In this document: positions 1-6,056 of the stretch, piece by piece
How positions within the stretch are numbered: position 1 is the first letter of the stretch
Layout of the letters: each line of letters opens with the position of its first letter
Source: Akkermansia muciniphila
GTDB lineage: Bacteria; Verrucomicrobiota; Verrucomicrobiia; Limisphaerales; UBA9464
DNA length: 15,864 nt
Assembly (NCBI GenBank): GCA_945873715.1
Contig: CAMCFL010000016.1
Location: 1-15,864, forward strand
Direction: 5' to 3'
The notes under the pieces: model-generated
Told to the model about the DNA's origin: nothing
The model's input: only the letters and a program-made list of their open reading frames with translations
Database searches by the model: none
Program-made: the position numbers and the translations under genes

Positions 1-555
1 CTCTTCGCGCTTCAATTTGCGGTCGCGGCCGGAGCCATTCCCTGTGTCACGTCGAGTTCGGAGGAGAAGTTGCGACGGGCGCATGAGCTGGGAGCCAAGG
101 CGGGCGCGTTGTACACCAGCTCCACCTGGGCGCGCGAGTTCGGCGAACATCATGGCCCCTTCGACGTGATCGTGGACAGCGCCGGCGGCGAGGGCTTCGG
201 GGATCTGGTGGATCTGGCGGCGGCGGGCGGACGCATCGTCTTCTTTGGTGCCACCCGTGGGAATCCTCCCGAGTTACCCATGCGCAAGGTGTTCTGGAAA
301 CAGTTGTCGCTGCTGGGAACCACCATGGGGAATTCCACCGATTTCCAGATGATGACCGCCTTCACAGCCCGCCACGCCATCCATCCGGTGATCAGCCACC
401 GGTTCCCGCTGGATCGGGTTTCCGAGGCGTTTGCGCTGATGGAGGCCGGGGGCCAGTTCGGCAAGATCGTCATTGAGCTCGATCAGGCCGGGACCGGCGG
501 CTCGGGTCAGAAGGTGACCACTGGCACCTCGGAAGCGTGGGACGGGGAACCGTGA
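1..555 (+). CDS. Zinc-binding alcohol dehydrogenase / quinone oxidoreductase family protein, C-terminal part (5' truncated)
   Basis: The reading frame is open from base 1 and ends at TGA 553-555, giving 184 visible residues; the N-terminus lies outside the window. What remains looks like the cofactor-binding half and C-terminal tail of a medium-chain dehydrogenase/reductase. It has a helix beginning AVAAGAIPCVTSSSEEK, the ELGA segment, the strand VIVDSAGGEGF, then LAAAGGRIVFFGATRG, and the tail FPLDRVSEAFALMEAGGQFGKIVIEL, which is the usual end of these enzymes. Family members oxidise alcohols or reduce quinones/enones with NAD(P)H in the cytoplasm. The catalytic domain is missing, so zinc ligands and substrate cannot be judged. 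A metallo-hydrolase gene follows on the same strand after about 60 bp. Family is confident; exact reaction is unknown. Confidence 0.85.
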   Translation, partial: LFALQFAVAAGAIPCVTSSSEEKLRRAHELGAKAGALYTSSTWAREFGEHHGPFDVIVDSAGGEGFGDLVDLAAAGGRIVFFGATRGNPPELPMRKVFWKQLSLLGTTMGNSTDFQMMTAFTARHAIHPVISHRFPLDRVSEAFALMEAGGQFGKIVIELDQAGTGGSGQKVTTGTSEAWDGEP

Positions 556-615
556 GGTTTGGAAGGCTCCGGCTTGCATCCGCAGGGGCAACTGGCTATC
601 AACCGTCCCCGAAAC

Positions 616-1416
616 ATGCCCGCTACGCGCCAATCCAGAGTCATTGATTGTCTGGGGGTGGCGTCCGGTTGGCCCTCTGCGGACCGTCGGCACTCTTCCT
701 ACCTCTACCGGTTGGGGGGTGCCCAGGTGATGATTGATTGCGGGGAGGGTGCCAGCGGTGCTTATGGCGGACTTGGATTTCTTCCCGACGACCTCGATCA
801 CCTCGTCTTCTCGCATCAGCACAGCGATCATGTGGGTGGGTTCTCCATGCTGATGCAGGGGATGTGGGTCAACCAGCGTCGTAAACCGCTGGCGATCCAT
901 GCGCCGTCGAAGGCGATTCCGGCCTTGCGGGCGTGGTTGGAAGCAACCCTGCTGTTCGAGGGACTTCTGGGTTTTCCCATCGAGTGGAAGCCGTTGATTC
1001 CGGGAGAGACCGTGTCGATGGGTGAGCTGAGGCTGACGCCCTTCCTGACCTGCCATCTGGCCGCCTTGGAACGGACCTTTGGGGACCAACATCCCGGGAC
1101 CAGTTTCGAGGCGTTTTCGTTCCTGCTCGAGGGTGACGGACGGCGGGTGGCGCATTCGGCGGACATCGGCGCGGTGTCGGACCTGGACCCATTGCTTCAA
1201 CGGCCGCTCGATCTGTTGGTGTGCGAGGTGGCCCACGTCGAGGCCGCGGAACTCTTCGACCGCCTGCGGGGGGCGTCGCTGGAAGAATTGGTGTTGATCC
1301 ACCTGGAGCAACCGCTGTGGGAAGATCGTGATGCCCTTCGTCAACGCGCCGAAGAGCAGTTGCCTGGCGTTCGCGTCCGGGTGGCGATGGACGGAGAGCG
1401 GATTCCGATCCGGTAA
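616..1416 (+). CDS. MBL-fold metallo-hydrolase (RNase Z-like)
   Basis: A 266-residue metallo-beta-lactamase-fold hydrolase. All expected metal ligands are visible: the HxHxDH motif at 67-72 (HQHSDH), His147 in TCH, Asp183 in SADIG, and His229 in LIHLEQ. The strand IDCGEGASGA near 40-50 is the usual glycine-rich segment before the HxHxDH motif. The layout is like RNase Z/ElaC or arylsulfatase-type members, which use two zinc ions to cleave phosphodiester or ester bonds. No exosite insertion that would prove tRNA 3' processing is evident, so the substrate is left open. ATG 616 is preferred because homology-like sequence (RVIDCLGVASG) starts just after it; an in-frame TTG at 559 would add 19 unlikely residues. 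No clear Shine-Dalgarno precedes either start. It is probably cotranscribed with the dehydrogenase upstream. Confidence 0.85.
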   Translation: MPATRQSRVIDCLGVASGWPSADRRHSSYLYRLGGAQVMIDCGEGASGAYGGLGFLPDDLDHLVFSHQHSDHVGGFSMLMQGMWVNQRRKPLAIHAPSKAIPALRAWLEATLLFEGLLGFPIEWKPLIPGETVSMGELRLTPFLTCHLAALERTFGDQHPGTSFEAFSFLLEGDGRRVAHSADIGAVSDLDPLLQRPLDLLVCEVAHVEAAELFDRLRGASLEELVLIHLEQPLWEDRDALRQRAEEQLPGVRVRVAMDGERIPIR

Positions 1417-1433
1417 CGCTCCTGCCCAGATCA

Positions 1434-1575
1434 GGGTTTTATCCGCAGATGGCGCAGATAGCGCAGATGGCGAAGCGGTTGCTCTGCGAGTGGTCCGCGA
1501 CTCACGAGCAAAGCGGTACTCCCGGCTTGGATGCGTCCAAAGGTCTCCTGATCTGTGCCATCTGCGGATAAACCC
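1434..1575. repeat. Inverted repeat with 'CAGATGG'-type arms between convergent genes
   Basis: Arms of about 25 nt lie at 1434-1459 and 1551-1575. Their shared core is TTATCCGCAGATGGC, followed by GCAGAT on the left and ACAGAT in the complement of the right; they differ by about one base and one extra T. The left arm runs into three imperfect tandem 9-mers (CGCAGATGG, CGCAGATAG, CGCAGATGG, 1444-1470). The element sits between the stop codons of the convergent hydrolase and transporter genes and could fold as a bidirectional terminator. Inference: a dispersed repeat family member; no transposase is associated. Confidence 0.75.
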
Positions 1576-1590
1576 GTTCCAGTTCGCGGA

Positions 1591-2472
1591 TCAGCGGGCT
1601 TCGCGCATGGCGAGGACGACGGCAGCCAGGATGAGGATCGCGCCCAGGAGGCGTCCGGCCAGGACCCGCCCGCCAGCCGAGGCGCGTTCGGTGTTCCCGA
1701 ACCAGCGTCCGGCCCACCACACCAACGCGATGCTCCAGAGACCGCGTGTGCCGTAGACGACGTTGACCCCGGCGGCGTCCCGCCACTGTCCGATGGTCCA
1801 GGTGATGATGATGGCCTGGATGGCCGACAGGACGATTGCGGCCGCGATCCACTTCCACGCTGGAGCCGGGGCCCGGAGGGCGGTGCGCCCGAGAAAGGGG
1901 AGGATCAGGAGCGAGAGGATCGCCAGTGAGACAAAGAGCAGGGCGAGGAAGTTGAAGATCCCGAATTCGGCCGCCCAGAGTTGGATGAGGACATCAGTGA
2001 AGGCGAATGCGGCGGCGCAACCGAGCGACAGCGCGATCGTCATCAGCGTCCGCCGTCCGCGATGCAGATCCGCCATCCCCATGGCAAGGACTCCGGCGGT
2101 GGTCAACGAAGCTGCCACCATCTGGGTCCCGGTGACCGGCCACTCAAAGAGCATTCGTCCGACGATCGCCACGAACACCACCTTGGAACCCAGGAGCGGG
2201 GTGGAGACCGACACATCCCCCAGCTTGAGGGACAGGACGTTGAAGAGATGTCCGACGATGAACGTGAGGGCGGTCACCGCGGGCAGGTGGGCCCGGTTCC
2301 AATCGATCGGATGCGGGTCAAGGGCGAGGAGCGGAAGGAACGCGATGCCGAGGGCGACGTTGTTCAGTACCAGGGCGTGGGCCAAACCGGCTCCCTCCTG
2401 AAAGGCCCGCTTGAAGACCAGTGAACCCGCCGCGAAGGCGATGGCGGCGAGGAGTGGCAGCAGCAGATACAT
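1591..2472 (-). CDS. EamA/DMT-superfamily membrane transporter
   Basis: A 293-residue, very hydrophobic protein with about ten predicted membrane segments, the usual size and topology of drug/metabolite transporters of the EamA type. Segments visible in order include LLLPLLAAIAFAAGSLVF, LVLNNVALGIAFLPLLAL, VTALTFIVGHLFNVLSL, VVFVAIVGRMLF, MVAASLTTAGVLAMGM, IALSLGCAAAFAF, FLALLFVSLAILSLLILPF, WIAAAIVLSAIQAIIITWTI, GLWSIALVWWAGRWF and LLGAILILAAVVLAM. Both halves show EamA-like features, such as STPLLGSKVVFVAIVGRMLF in the first. Substrate cannot be inferred. ATG 2472 is directly followed by the first membrane helix, as expected. The gene lies 38 bp downstream of the HNH gene on the same strand and may be cotranscribed with it. 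Confidence 0.85.
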   Translation of the reverse strand: MYLLLPLLAAIAFAAGSLVFKRAFQEGAGLAHALVLNNVALGIAFLPLLALDPHPIDWNRAHLPAVTALTFIVGHLFNVLSLKLGDVSVSTPLLGSKVVFVAIVGRMLFEWPVTGTQMVAASLTTAGVLAMGMADLHRGRRTLMTIALSLGCAAAFAFTDVLIQLWAAEFGIFNFLALLFVSLAILSLLILPFLGRTALRAPAPAWKWIAAAIVLSAIQAIIITWTIGQWRDAAGVNVVYGTRGLWSIALVWWAGRWFGNTERASAGGRVLAGRLLGAILILAAVVLAMREAR

Positions 2473-2477
2473 CAGCT

Positions 2478-2509
2478 GCCGGCGACCATGCCGTCAGTCG
2501 ACGGCCGGC
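2478..2509. repeat. Small nested hairpin between HNH and EamA genes
   Basis: The inner stem GCCGTC-AGTC-GACGGC lies at 2490-2505, and GCCGGC palindromes flank it at 2478-2483 and 2504-2509. It fills the 38-bp gap between the HNH stop codon and the transporter start. There is no T-tract, so it is not a classic terminator; it may affect coupling or mRNA stability. Confidence 0.35.
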
Positions 2510-2510
2510 G

Positions 2511-3140
2511 CTATCCCGGTTCCTGGCCGAGCTCGACGTTCCAGTAGGCGATGTCGAGGAAGTGCTTCCAGGAATCGTGCATCGGGGCTCCGAAGCCCAC
2601 CTGCACGAACGGGCGCCATTTCGGGCGCTTCGGCTTGCGCACCAGTCGCATGCCCGCTTCCACGGGGGACTTGTTGGCCTTGCGCGTGTTGCAGGGGATG
2701 CAGGAGCAGACAATGTTTTCCCACGTGGTCGGGCCGCCGCGGTCGCGGGGAACGACATGATCGAGATTCAGGTCACGCCGCTCGAAGACCTTTCCGCAGT
2801 ACTGGCAGGTGTTCCGGTCGCGCTCAAAGATGTTGTGACGGGTGAACTTCACCTCCTTGCGCGGCAGGCGATCGAAGAACAACAGCAGGATCACCCGCGG
2901 CACCCGGATGCGTAATGCGACGGTCCGCACCACGTCCTCGCTGGAGTCCGAACTGGTGCGGTTGGAGACATCCCGCCATTGGTGGAAGTCGTAGGTCTTG
3001 AAGTCTCCTGAGTCCGTGTTGGCGACGACCTGGGCGTGGCCCTCGAAGAGAAGCGTCAGGGCGCGACGGGCAGAACAAAGATTCACCGCCTGCCAGAGGC
3101 GGTTGAGCACCAAAACCTGCTGACCAAGGGCGACGCTCAT
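2511..3140 (-). CDS. HNH endonuclease family protein
   Basis: A 209-residue protein of the genomic HNH nuclease family common in free-living bacteria. The N-terminal part (VLVLNRLWQAVNLCSARRALTLLFEG, residues 10-34) is the standard lead-in of this family. The HNH core spans roughly 105-155: zinc-type CQYC at 112-115, the catalytic DH pair at 127-128 in LNLDHVVPRDRGG, Asn142 in TTWENIV, and CIPCN at 147-151. All key residues are present, so the protein should be a metal-dependent nuclease. Its target and physiological role are not known; members are often not linked to restriction systems, and no methylase or phage gene is nearby. ATG 3140 gives the expected family N-terminus. An 18-bp hairpin lies just upstream of the start. 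Confidence 0.9.
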   Translation of the reverse strand: MSVALGQQVLVLNRLWQAVNLCSARRALTLLFEGHAQVVANTDSGDFKTYDFHQWRDVSNRTSSDSSEDVVRTVALRIRVPRVILLLFFDRLPRKEVKFTRHNIFERDRNTCQYCGKVFERRDLNLDHVVPRDRGGPTTWENIVCSCIPCNTRKANKSPVEAGMRLVRKPKRPKWRPFVQVGFGAPMHDSWKHFLDIAYWNVELGQEPG

Positions 3141-3146
3141 AAGGGA

Positions 3147-3164
3147 CCACCGAACGTGCGGTGG
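3147..3164. promoter_or_regulatory. Hairpin in the HNH 5' leader
   Basis: CCACCG-AACGTG-CGGTGG forms a perfect 6-bp stem with a 6-nt loop, ending 6 bp before the HNH start codon. It could be an operator or could hide the ribosome entry site. Direct sequence observation; function is a guess. Confidence 0.35.
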
Positions 3165-3220
3165 AATTACTGGACGTCCCTGCGTCTGTCAACTGGCGCG
3201 TGTGTGAACAACCGGTGAAC

Positions 3221-3335
3221 AGGGGGCCTCTTGAGTCTGTTGTCAGGGAGGTAGGCCCGCTGCCCTCAGCGGGCGTTCTCACATCGCCGCCTGAGGGCAG
3301 GCGGCCTACACGCATGACAAACTCAAGATACACGC
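3221..3335. repeat. Palindromic MITE-like element, copy A
   Basis: The element has outer inverted arms (CTTGAGTCTGTTGTCA at 3230-3245 against TGACAAACTCAAG at 3315-3327). Inside are two hairpins: GCCCGCTG-CCCT-CAGCGGGC (3255-3274) and GCCGCCTG-AGGG-CAGGCGGC (3286-3305). The pair is bounded by GTAGGCC and GGCCTAC, so the whole core is also one long imperfect palindrome. Loops CCCT and AGGG are exact complements. A 9-bp direct repeat, CCGGTGAAC, occurs immediately outside at 3212-3220 and 3336-3344 and looks like a target-site duplication. Related copies are at 8516-8621, 9647-9763 and 11993-12051. It separates the divergent HNH and acpS genes. Confidence 0.85.
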
Positions 3336-3419
3336 CCGGTGAACGGGCGCGTCGCTTGTATGCCCGGGGTCCTGGCCGCAGGATTTGTCTCTGTCGGGAA
3401 GAAAGGTGAAGGGACGAGA

Positions 3420-3797
3420 ATGATTCTCGGAGTGGGATTGGACATCATCGAGGTGGAACGGATCCGGGCGGCATTCAAGCGGCATGGGGAACGGTTCGCC
3501 CGTCGGATCCTGCGGGAGGCCGAGGTCACCTACTGTCTGTCGCAGATCGACCCGTCACCTTCGCTCGCGGCGCGATTTGCCGCCAAGGAAGCGGTCAGCA
3601 AGGCCTTTGGAACCGGGATCGGAGCCGAACTGGGATGGCACGACATCGAGGTAGAGCGGTTGCCGACAGGGCAACCGCAGGTGCGCCTCCATGGCGGGGG
3701 CGCACGCCTGCTGATGGAGCGAGGTGGACGCGTCGTCCACCTCAGCCTCAGCCACTCGGCCGGTCACGCCGCCGCCGTTGCCATCCTGGAGAACTGA
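3420..3797 (+). CDS. acpS: Holo-[acyl-carrier-protein] synthase
   Basis: A 125-residue phosphopantetheinyl transferase of the AcpS type, which moves 4'-phosphopantetheine from CoA to a serine of acyl carrier protein for fatty acid synthesis. The family signature is complete: MILGVGLDIIEVERI at the N-terminus with the metal-binding Asp8, AARFAAKEAVSKAFGTGIG at 51-68 with the second metal ligand Glu57, and the C-terminal HLSLSHSAGHAAAVAIL. Length matches the family (about 120-130 residues). ATG 3420 is chosen because the conserved N-terminus starts exactly there; a purine-rich stretch with AAGGTGAAGGG (3404-3414) gives one of the few plausible ribosome binding sites in the window. Its last 34 bp overlap the 3' end of the convergent sigma factor gene. 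Confidence 0.95.
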   Translation: MILGVGLDIIEVERIRAAFKRHGERFARRILREAEVTYCLSQIDPSPSLAARFAAKEAVSKAFGTGIGAELGWHDIEVERLPTGQPQVRLHGGGARLLMERGGRVVHLSLSHSAGHAAAVAILEN

Positions 3798-4828
3798 GCC
3801 AGCAACGGATTCTCCCCCGGTTGCCGGACTGCTTCCAGCTTCTCGATCTGCTTGCGCAGCTTCGCCAGCGCCAGATTCTGCAATTGCCGGATCCGCTCCC
3901 GGGTCACGCCGAACTTGCGGCCGATGTCGTCGAGGGTCTTCTCCGGACCGCCATTCAGGCCGAATCGCTCCTGCAGGATGGTCAACTCCCGCGGGTCCAG
4001 TACCTGGAGGAAGTTGCGGACCATGGCGTGGGTGGTCTCCTGCTCCAGCGTGTGGTATGGGTCCGTGACTCCTTCGTCGGCAACGACCTCGCCGAGTTGG
4101 CTGGAATCATCGTCGCCGAGGGGTTGATCCAGGGAAGCCGTCTTCATGGACGCGCGCTGCCAGAGTTTGACCTTGCGGACCGGCACTTCCATCTCCTCGG
4201 CCAGTTCCTCGTCGCTCGGTTCACGTCCCAGCAACTCCTGCAGTTCCAGGGTGGCTCGACGCATCTTGGAGATCTTGTCCACCAGATGCACCGGAAGACG
4301 GATGGTCTTGGACTGGTTGGCGAGGGCCCGCTTGATGGACTGCTTGATCCACCAGGAGGAGTAGGTGGACAGCTTGCCGCCCTTGGCCGGGTCAAAGCGT
4401 TCAACTCCCTTCATGAGCCCGATGTTGCCCTCGTTGATCAGGTCCAACAGCGGCAGGCCGAATCCGTCGTAGTCCCGCGCAATCTTGACCACCAAACGCA
4501 GGTTCGCCCGGATCATGTGTTCCCGCGCGGCCATGTCCCCCTTCTTGATCCGCGCGGCCAGTTCGATCTCCTCCTGGATCGACAGTAGGGGCACCTCGAT
4601 GGCATCCCGCATGTACAAAGTCAGGGCCGAACGTGTCTCGACCGGCGCGGACTCGACGTGAGCGACGACGCCCTCCCGGGGCAGTTGGATGTGGGCCGGG
4701 GCGAGGGTGCGCCCGGAAGGAAGGACGGCTTGGGAACGGGGAGTCGAAGTCCGTTTCGTGCCCGAGGCAGGGCGCCGGGTTCTGGCGGCGGGCTTGCGGG
4801 CGAGGGGAGAAGCCTTGGGAGTATTCAT
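3764..4828 (-). CDS. RNA polymerase sigma-70 factor, group 2 (RpoD/RpoS-like)
   Basis: A 354-residue sigma factor. After a basic, Pro/Ser/Thr-rich N-terminus (about 1-60) that replaces region 1.1, region 1.2 is at 67-100 (ALTLYMRDAIEVPLLSIQEE). Region 2 follows at 105-170 with LPLLDLINEGNIGLMKGVERFD, the promoter-melting and -10 recognition segment KLSTYSSWWIKQSIKRAL, and then TIRLPVHLVDKI. Region 3 is near 190-260. Region 4 is at 270-335, with the helix-turn-helix KTLDDIGRKFGVTRERIRQLQ that reads the -35 element. Size and lack of region 1.1 suggest a group-2 (alternative, primary-like) factor rather than the housekeeping one; this is inference. ATG 4828 is preferred over ATG 4879, which would start inside the AT-rich control region. 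It is divergent from a CarH-like regulator and overlaps acpS by 34 bp tail to tail. Confidence 0.93.
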   Translation of the reverse strand: MNTPKASPLARKPAARTRRPASGTKRTSTPRSQAVLPSGRTLAPAHIQLPREGVVAHVESAPVETRSALTLYMRDAIEVPLLSIQEEIELAARIKKGDMAAREHMIRANLRLVVKIARDYDGFGLPLLDLINEGNIGLMKGVERFDPAKGGKLSTYSSWWIKQSIKRALANQSKTIRLPVHLVDKISKMRRATLELQELLGREPSDEELAEEMEVPVRKVKLWQRASMKTASLDQPLGDDDSSQLGEVVADEGVTDPYHTLEQETTHAMVRNFLQVLDPRELTILQERFGLNGGPEKTLDDIGRKFGVTRERIRQLQNLALAKLRKQIEKLEAVRQPGENPLLAQFSRMATAAA

Positions 4829-4867
4829 GGCGGAAGAAATACGAAGTGAAGGGACGCTTGTTGTTCT

Positions 4868-4975
4868 TCTGTTTAGCATGCGTCTAATTTCTGTTGTGAG
4901 TAGTGCGCTTCAGAAGCATCTCTGTCAAACCTCTGTTTGTTAAAAGTTAACTCGTTGTCTAATTGCTGTCTGGCG
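4868..4975. promoter_or_regulatory. AT-rich divergent control region with 11-bp-spaced TGT/ACA words (candidate CarH-type operator)
   Basis: Between the sigma and regulator genes the base composition drops sharply. On the plus strand TGT occurs at 4923, 4934, 4956 and 4967, with AGT at 4945, all exactly 11 bp apart. The unit at 4955-4965 (TTGTCTAATTG) fully fits the reverse complement of the CarH operator consensus nAnnTnnACAn as I recall it; the others fit partly. GCGTCTAATTT at 4880-4890 is a further near-match, out of phase. The unit at 4923 overlaps TTGACA on the minus strand (4923-4928), a perfect -35 directed at the sigma gene, although its -10 is weak (ACTACT, 4899-4904, 18-bp spacer). 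On the plus strand TCTAAT (4958-4963) is a plausible -10 for the regulator. A GTTAAC palindrome lies at 4946-4951. Confidence 0.5.
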
Positions 4976-5061
4976 GGAAGCATGGCATTGGTGTCAGTCG
5001 AGGAATCGGAGTGGACGAGCAATCCCCCGGCAATCCTTGCAGGCGGTTACGTTTGAAGATC

Positions 5062-6006
5062 ATGGCGAACGAGTTGAGGCATTCGATCAGGTTGGTGGCC
5101 CGTCGGACGGGGCTGAGCACCCATCTGATCCGGGCTTGGGAGAAGCGGTATTCCACCGTCCAGCCGGAGAGGAACGAGGGGAACCGTCGACTGTATCGGA
5201 CGGAGGACATCGAGCGACTGACGATGCTGAAGAAGGCAACCGATGCCGGGCACAGCATAGGCGATATTGCTCAGCTTTCGACCGATCGGTTGAGCCTGCT
5301 GGTGGCCCAGGAACCGTCAGCGCCAGCGCCCATCGTGTTGGGAAAACGAGCGGAGACGGCCTCGGCGGCGGAGATTCCGCAGACCATCGCCGATGCCTAC
5401 GCAGCGGTGGAAGCGATGGACAGTGTGCAATTGGAGGCGGTCCTGGACCGGGGGTCGGTCGGGTTTGGCCAAGTGCGTTTACTGGGGGAGATCATCGTTC
5501 CCCTGGTTGCCCGCATCGGGGAAGCCTGGCGGGCGGGAGAACTCAAGGTGGCCCAAGAGCACGTCGCCTCGGCGTGCATCCGGACTTTTCTCGGGCGGAT
5601 GGCGCGTCCCATTGCCTTGCACCCGGGGGCACCGGTGCTGGTGGCGACGACGCCGAGCGGGCAATTGCACGAGTTGGGTGCGGTGCTGGTGGCGGCAGCG
5701 GCGACACACGGGGGATGGCGAGTCGTCTATGCAGGAGCCAGTCTGCCCTCTGAAGAGATCGTCACGGTCGCCCTGTCTCAGGGGGCAAGGGCGGTGGCCC
5801 TCTCCATTGTCCACCCGGAGGACGACCCGGAACTTCCGTCAGAACTGAGGCGGTTGCGGCGTCTGCTGCCGGTGGAGACAACGATCGTGGTGGGGGGGAG
5901 GGCTTCAGGGGGGTATCACGCGGTGCTGTCGGAGATCGGTGCGACGCGGGTGGGGAGCTTGGCGGAACTGGGCGGGGTGCTGGATCAGATGCGACGGGGG
6001 CAATAA
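5062..6006 (+). CDS. MerR-type regulator with cobalamin-binding domain (CarH/LitR-like, candidate B12 photoreceptor)
   Basis: A 314-residue transcription regulator. Residues 8-75 form a MerR winged helix-turn-helix (IRLVARRTGLSTHLIRAWEKRY, then NRRLYRTEDIERLTMLKKATDAGHSI). Residues about 105-185 form the four-helix cap with Trp156 and Glu166-His167, exactly the W-x9-EH signature of CarH light sensors. Residues about 190-312 form the Rossmann-like B12 domain with His203 in QLHELG as the expected lower cobalt ligand, then VVYAGASLPSEEIV and TIVVGGRA. In known CarH/LitR proteins adenosylcobalamin drives tetramer assembly and DNA binding in the dark, and light breaks the Co-C bond and releases DNA. 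The acidic residue two before His is Gln201 here. ATG 5062 precedes the DNA-binding domain; TTG 5053 is an alternative. It is divergent from the sigma factor gene, its likely target. Confidence 0.88.
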   Translation: MANELRHSIRLVARRTGLSTHLIRAWEKRYSTVQPERNEGNRRLYRTEDIERLTMLKKATDAGHSIGDIAQLSTDRLSLLVAQEPSAPAPIVLGKRAETASAAEIPQTIADAYAAVEAMDSVQLEAVLDRGSVGFGQVRLLGEIIVPLVARIGEAWRAGELKVAQEHVASACIRTFLGRMARPIALHPGAPVLVATTPSGQLHELGAVLVAAAATHGGWRVVYAGASLPSEEIVTVALSQGARAVALSIVHPEDDPELPSELRRLRRLLPVETTIVVGGRASGGYHAVLSEIGATRVGSLAELGGVLDQMRRGQ

Positions 6007-6032
6007 AAAAGCGGGACCGGAAGGTCCCGCTT
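6005..6032 (-). terminator. Rho-independent terminator of the aldolase gene (possibly bidirectional)
   Basis: A perfect 8-bp GC stem, GCGGGACC-GGAA-GGTCCCGC (6011-6030), has six A residues on its left. Read on the minus strand this is stem, loop, stem and a T-run, right after the aldolase stop codon, a strong intrinsic terminator. It also lies 4 bp after the regulator's stop on the plus strand, where only TT follows the stem, so it may serve both convergent genes. Confidence 0.9.
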
Positions 6033-6056
6033 GATTCGAGTCCGTGACGGACGGGT

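Noticed and set aside
274..1344. A 356-codon minus-strand open frame
   Set aside because: It is antisense to the dehydrogenase and the metallo-hydrolase with intact metal motifs; the translation is low-complexity, rich in Arg/Gln/His.
2824..3333. Minus-strand frame containing GRLPSGGD...AEGSGP, also found at the other repeat copies
   Set aside because: The shared peptide comes from translation of the palindromic repeat in copies A, B and D; it is not evidence of a protein family.
3333..3349. Hairpin CGCCCG-GTGAA-CGGGCG as a terminator
   Set aside because: There is no T-run on either strand, and it lies upstream of acpS, downstream of no gene; it partly consists of the direct repeat flanking copy A.
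3635..4588. A 317-codon plus-strand open frame
   Set aside because: It shadows acpS and the sigma factor gene, both of which carry complete family signatures in their own frames.
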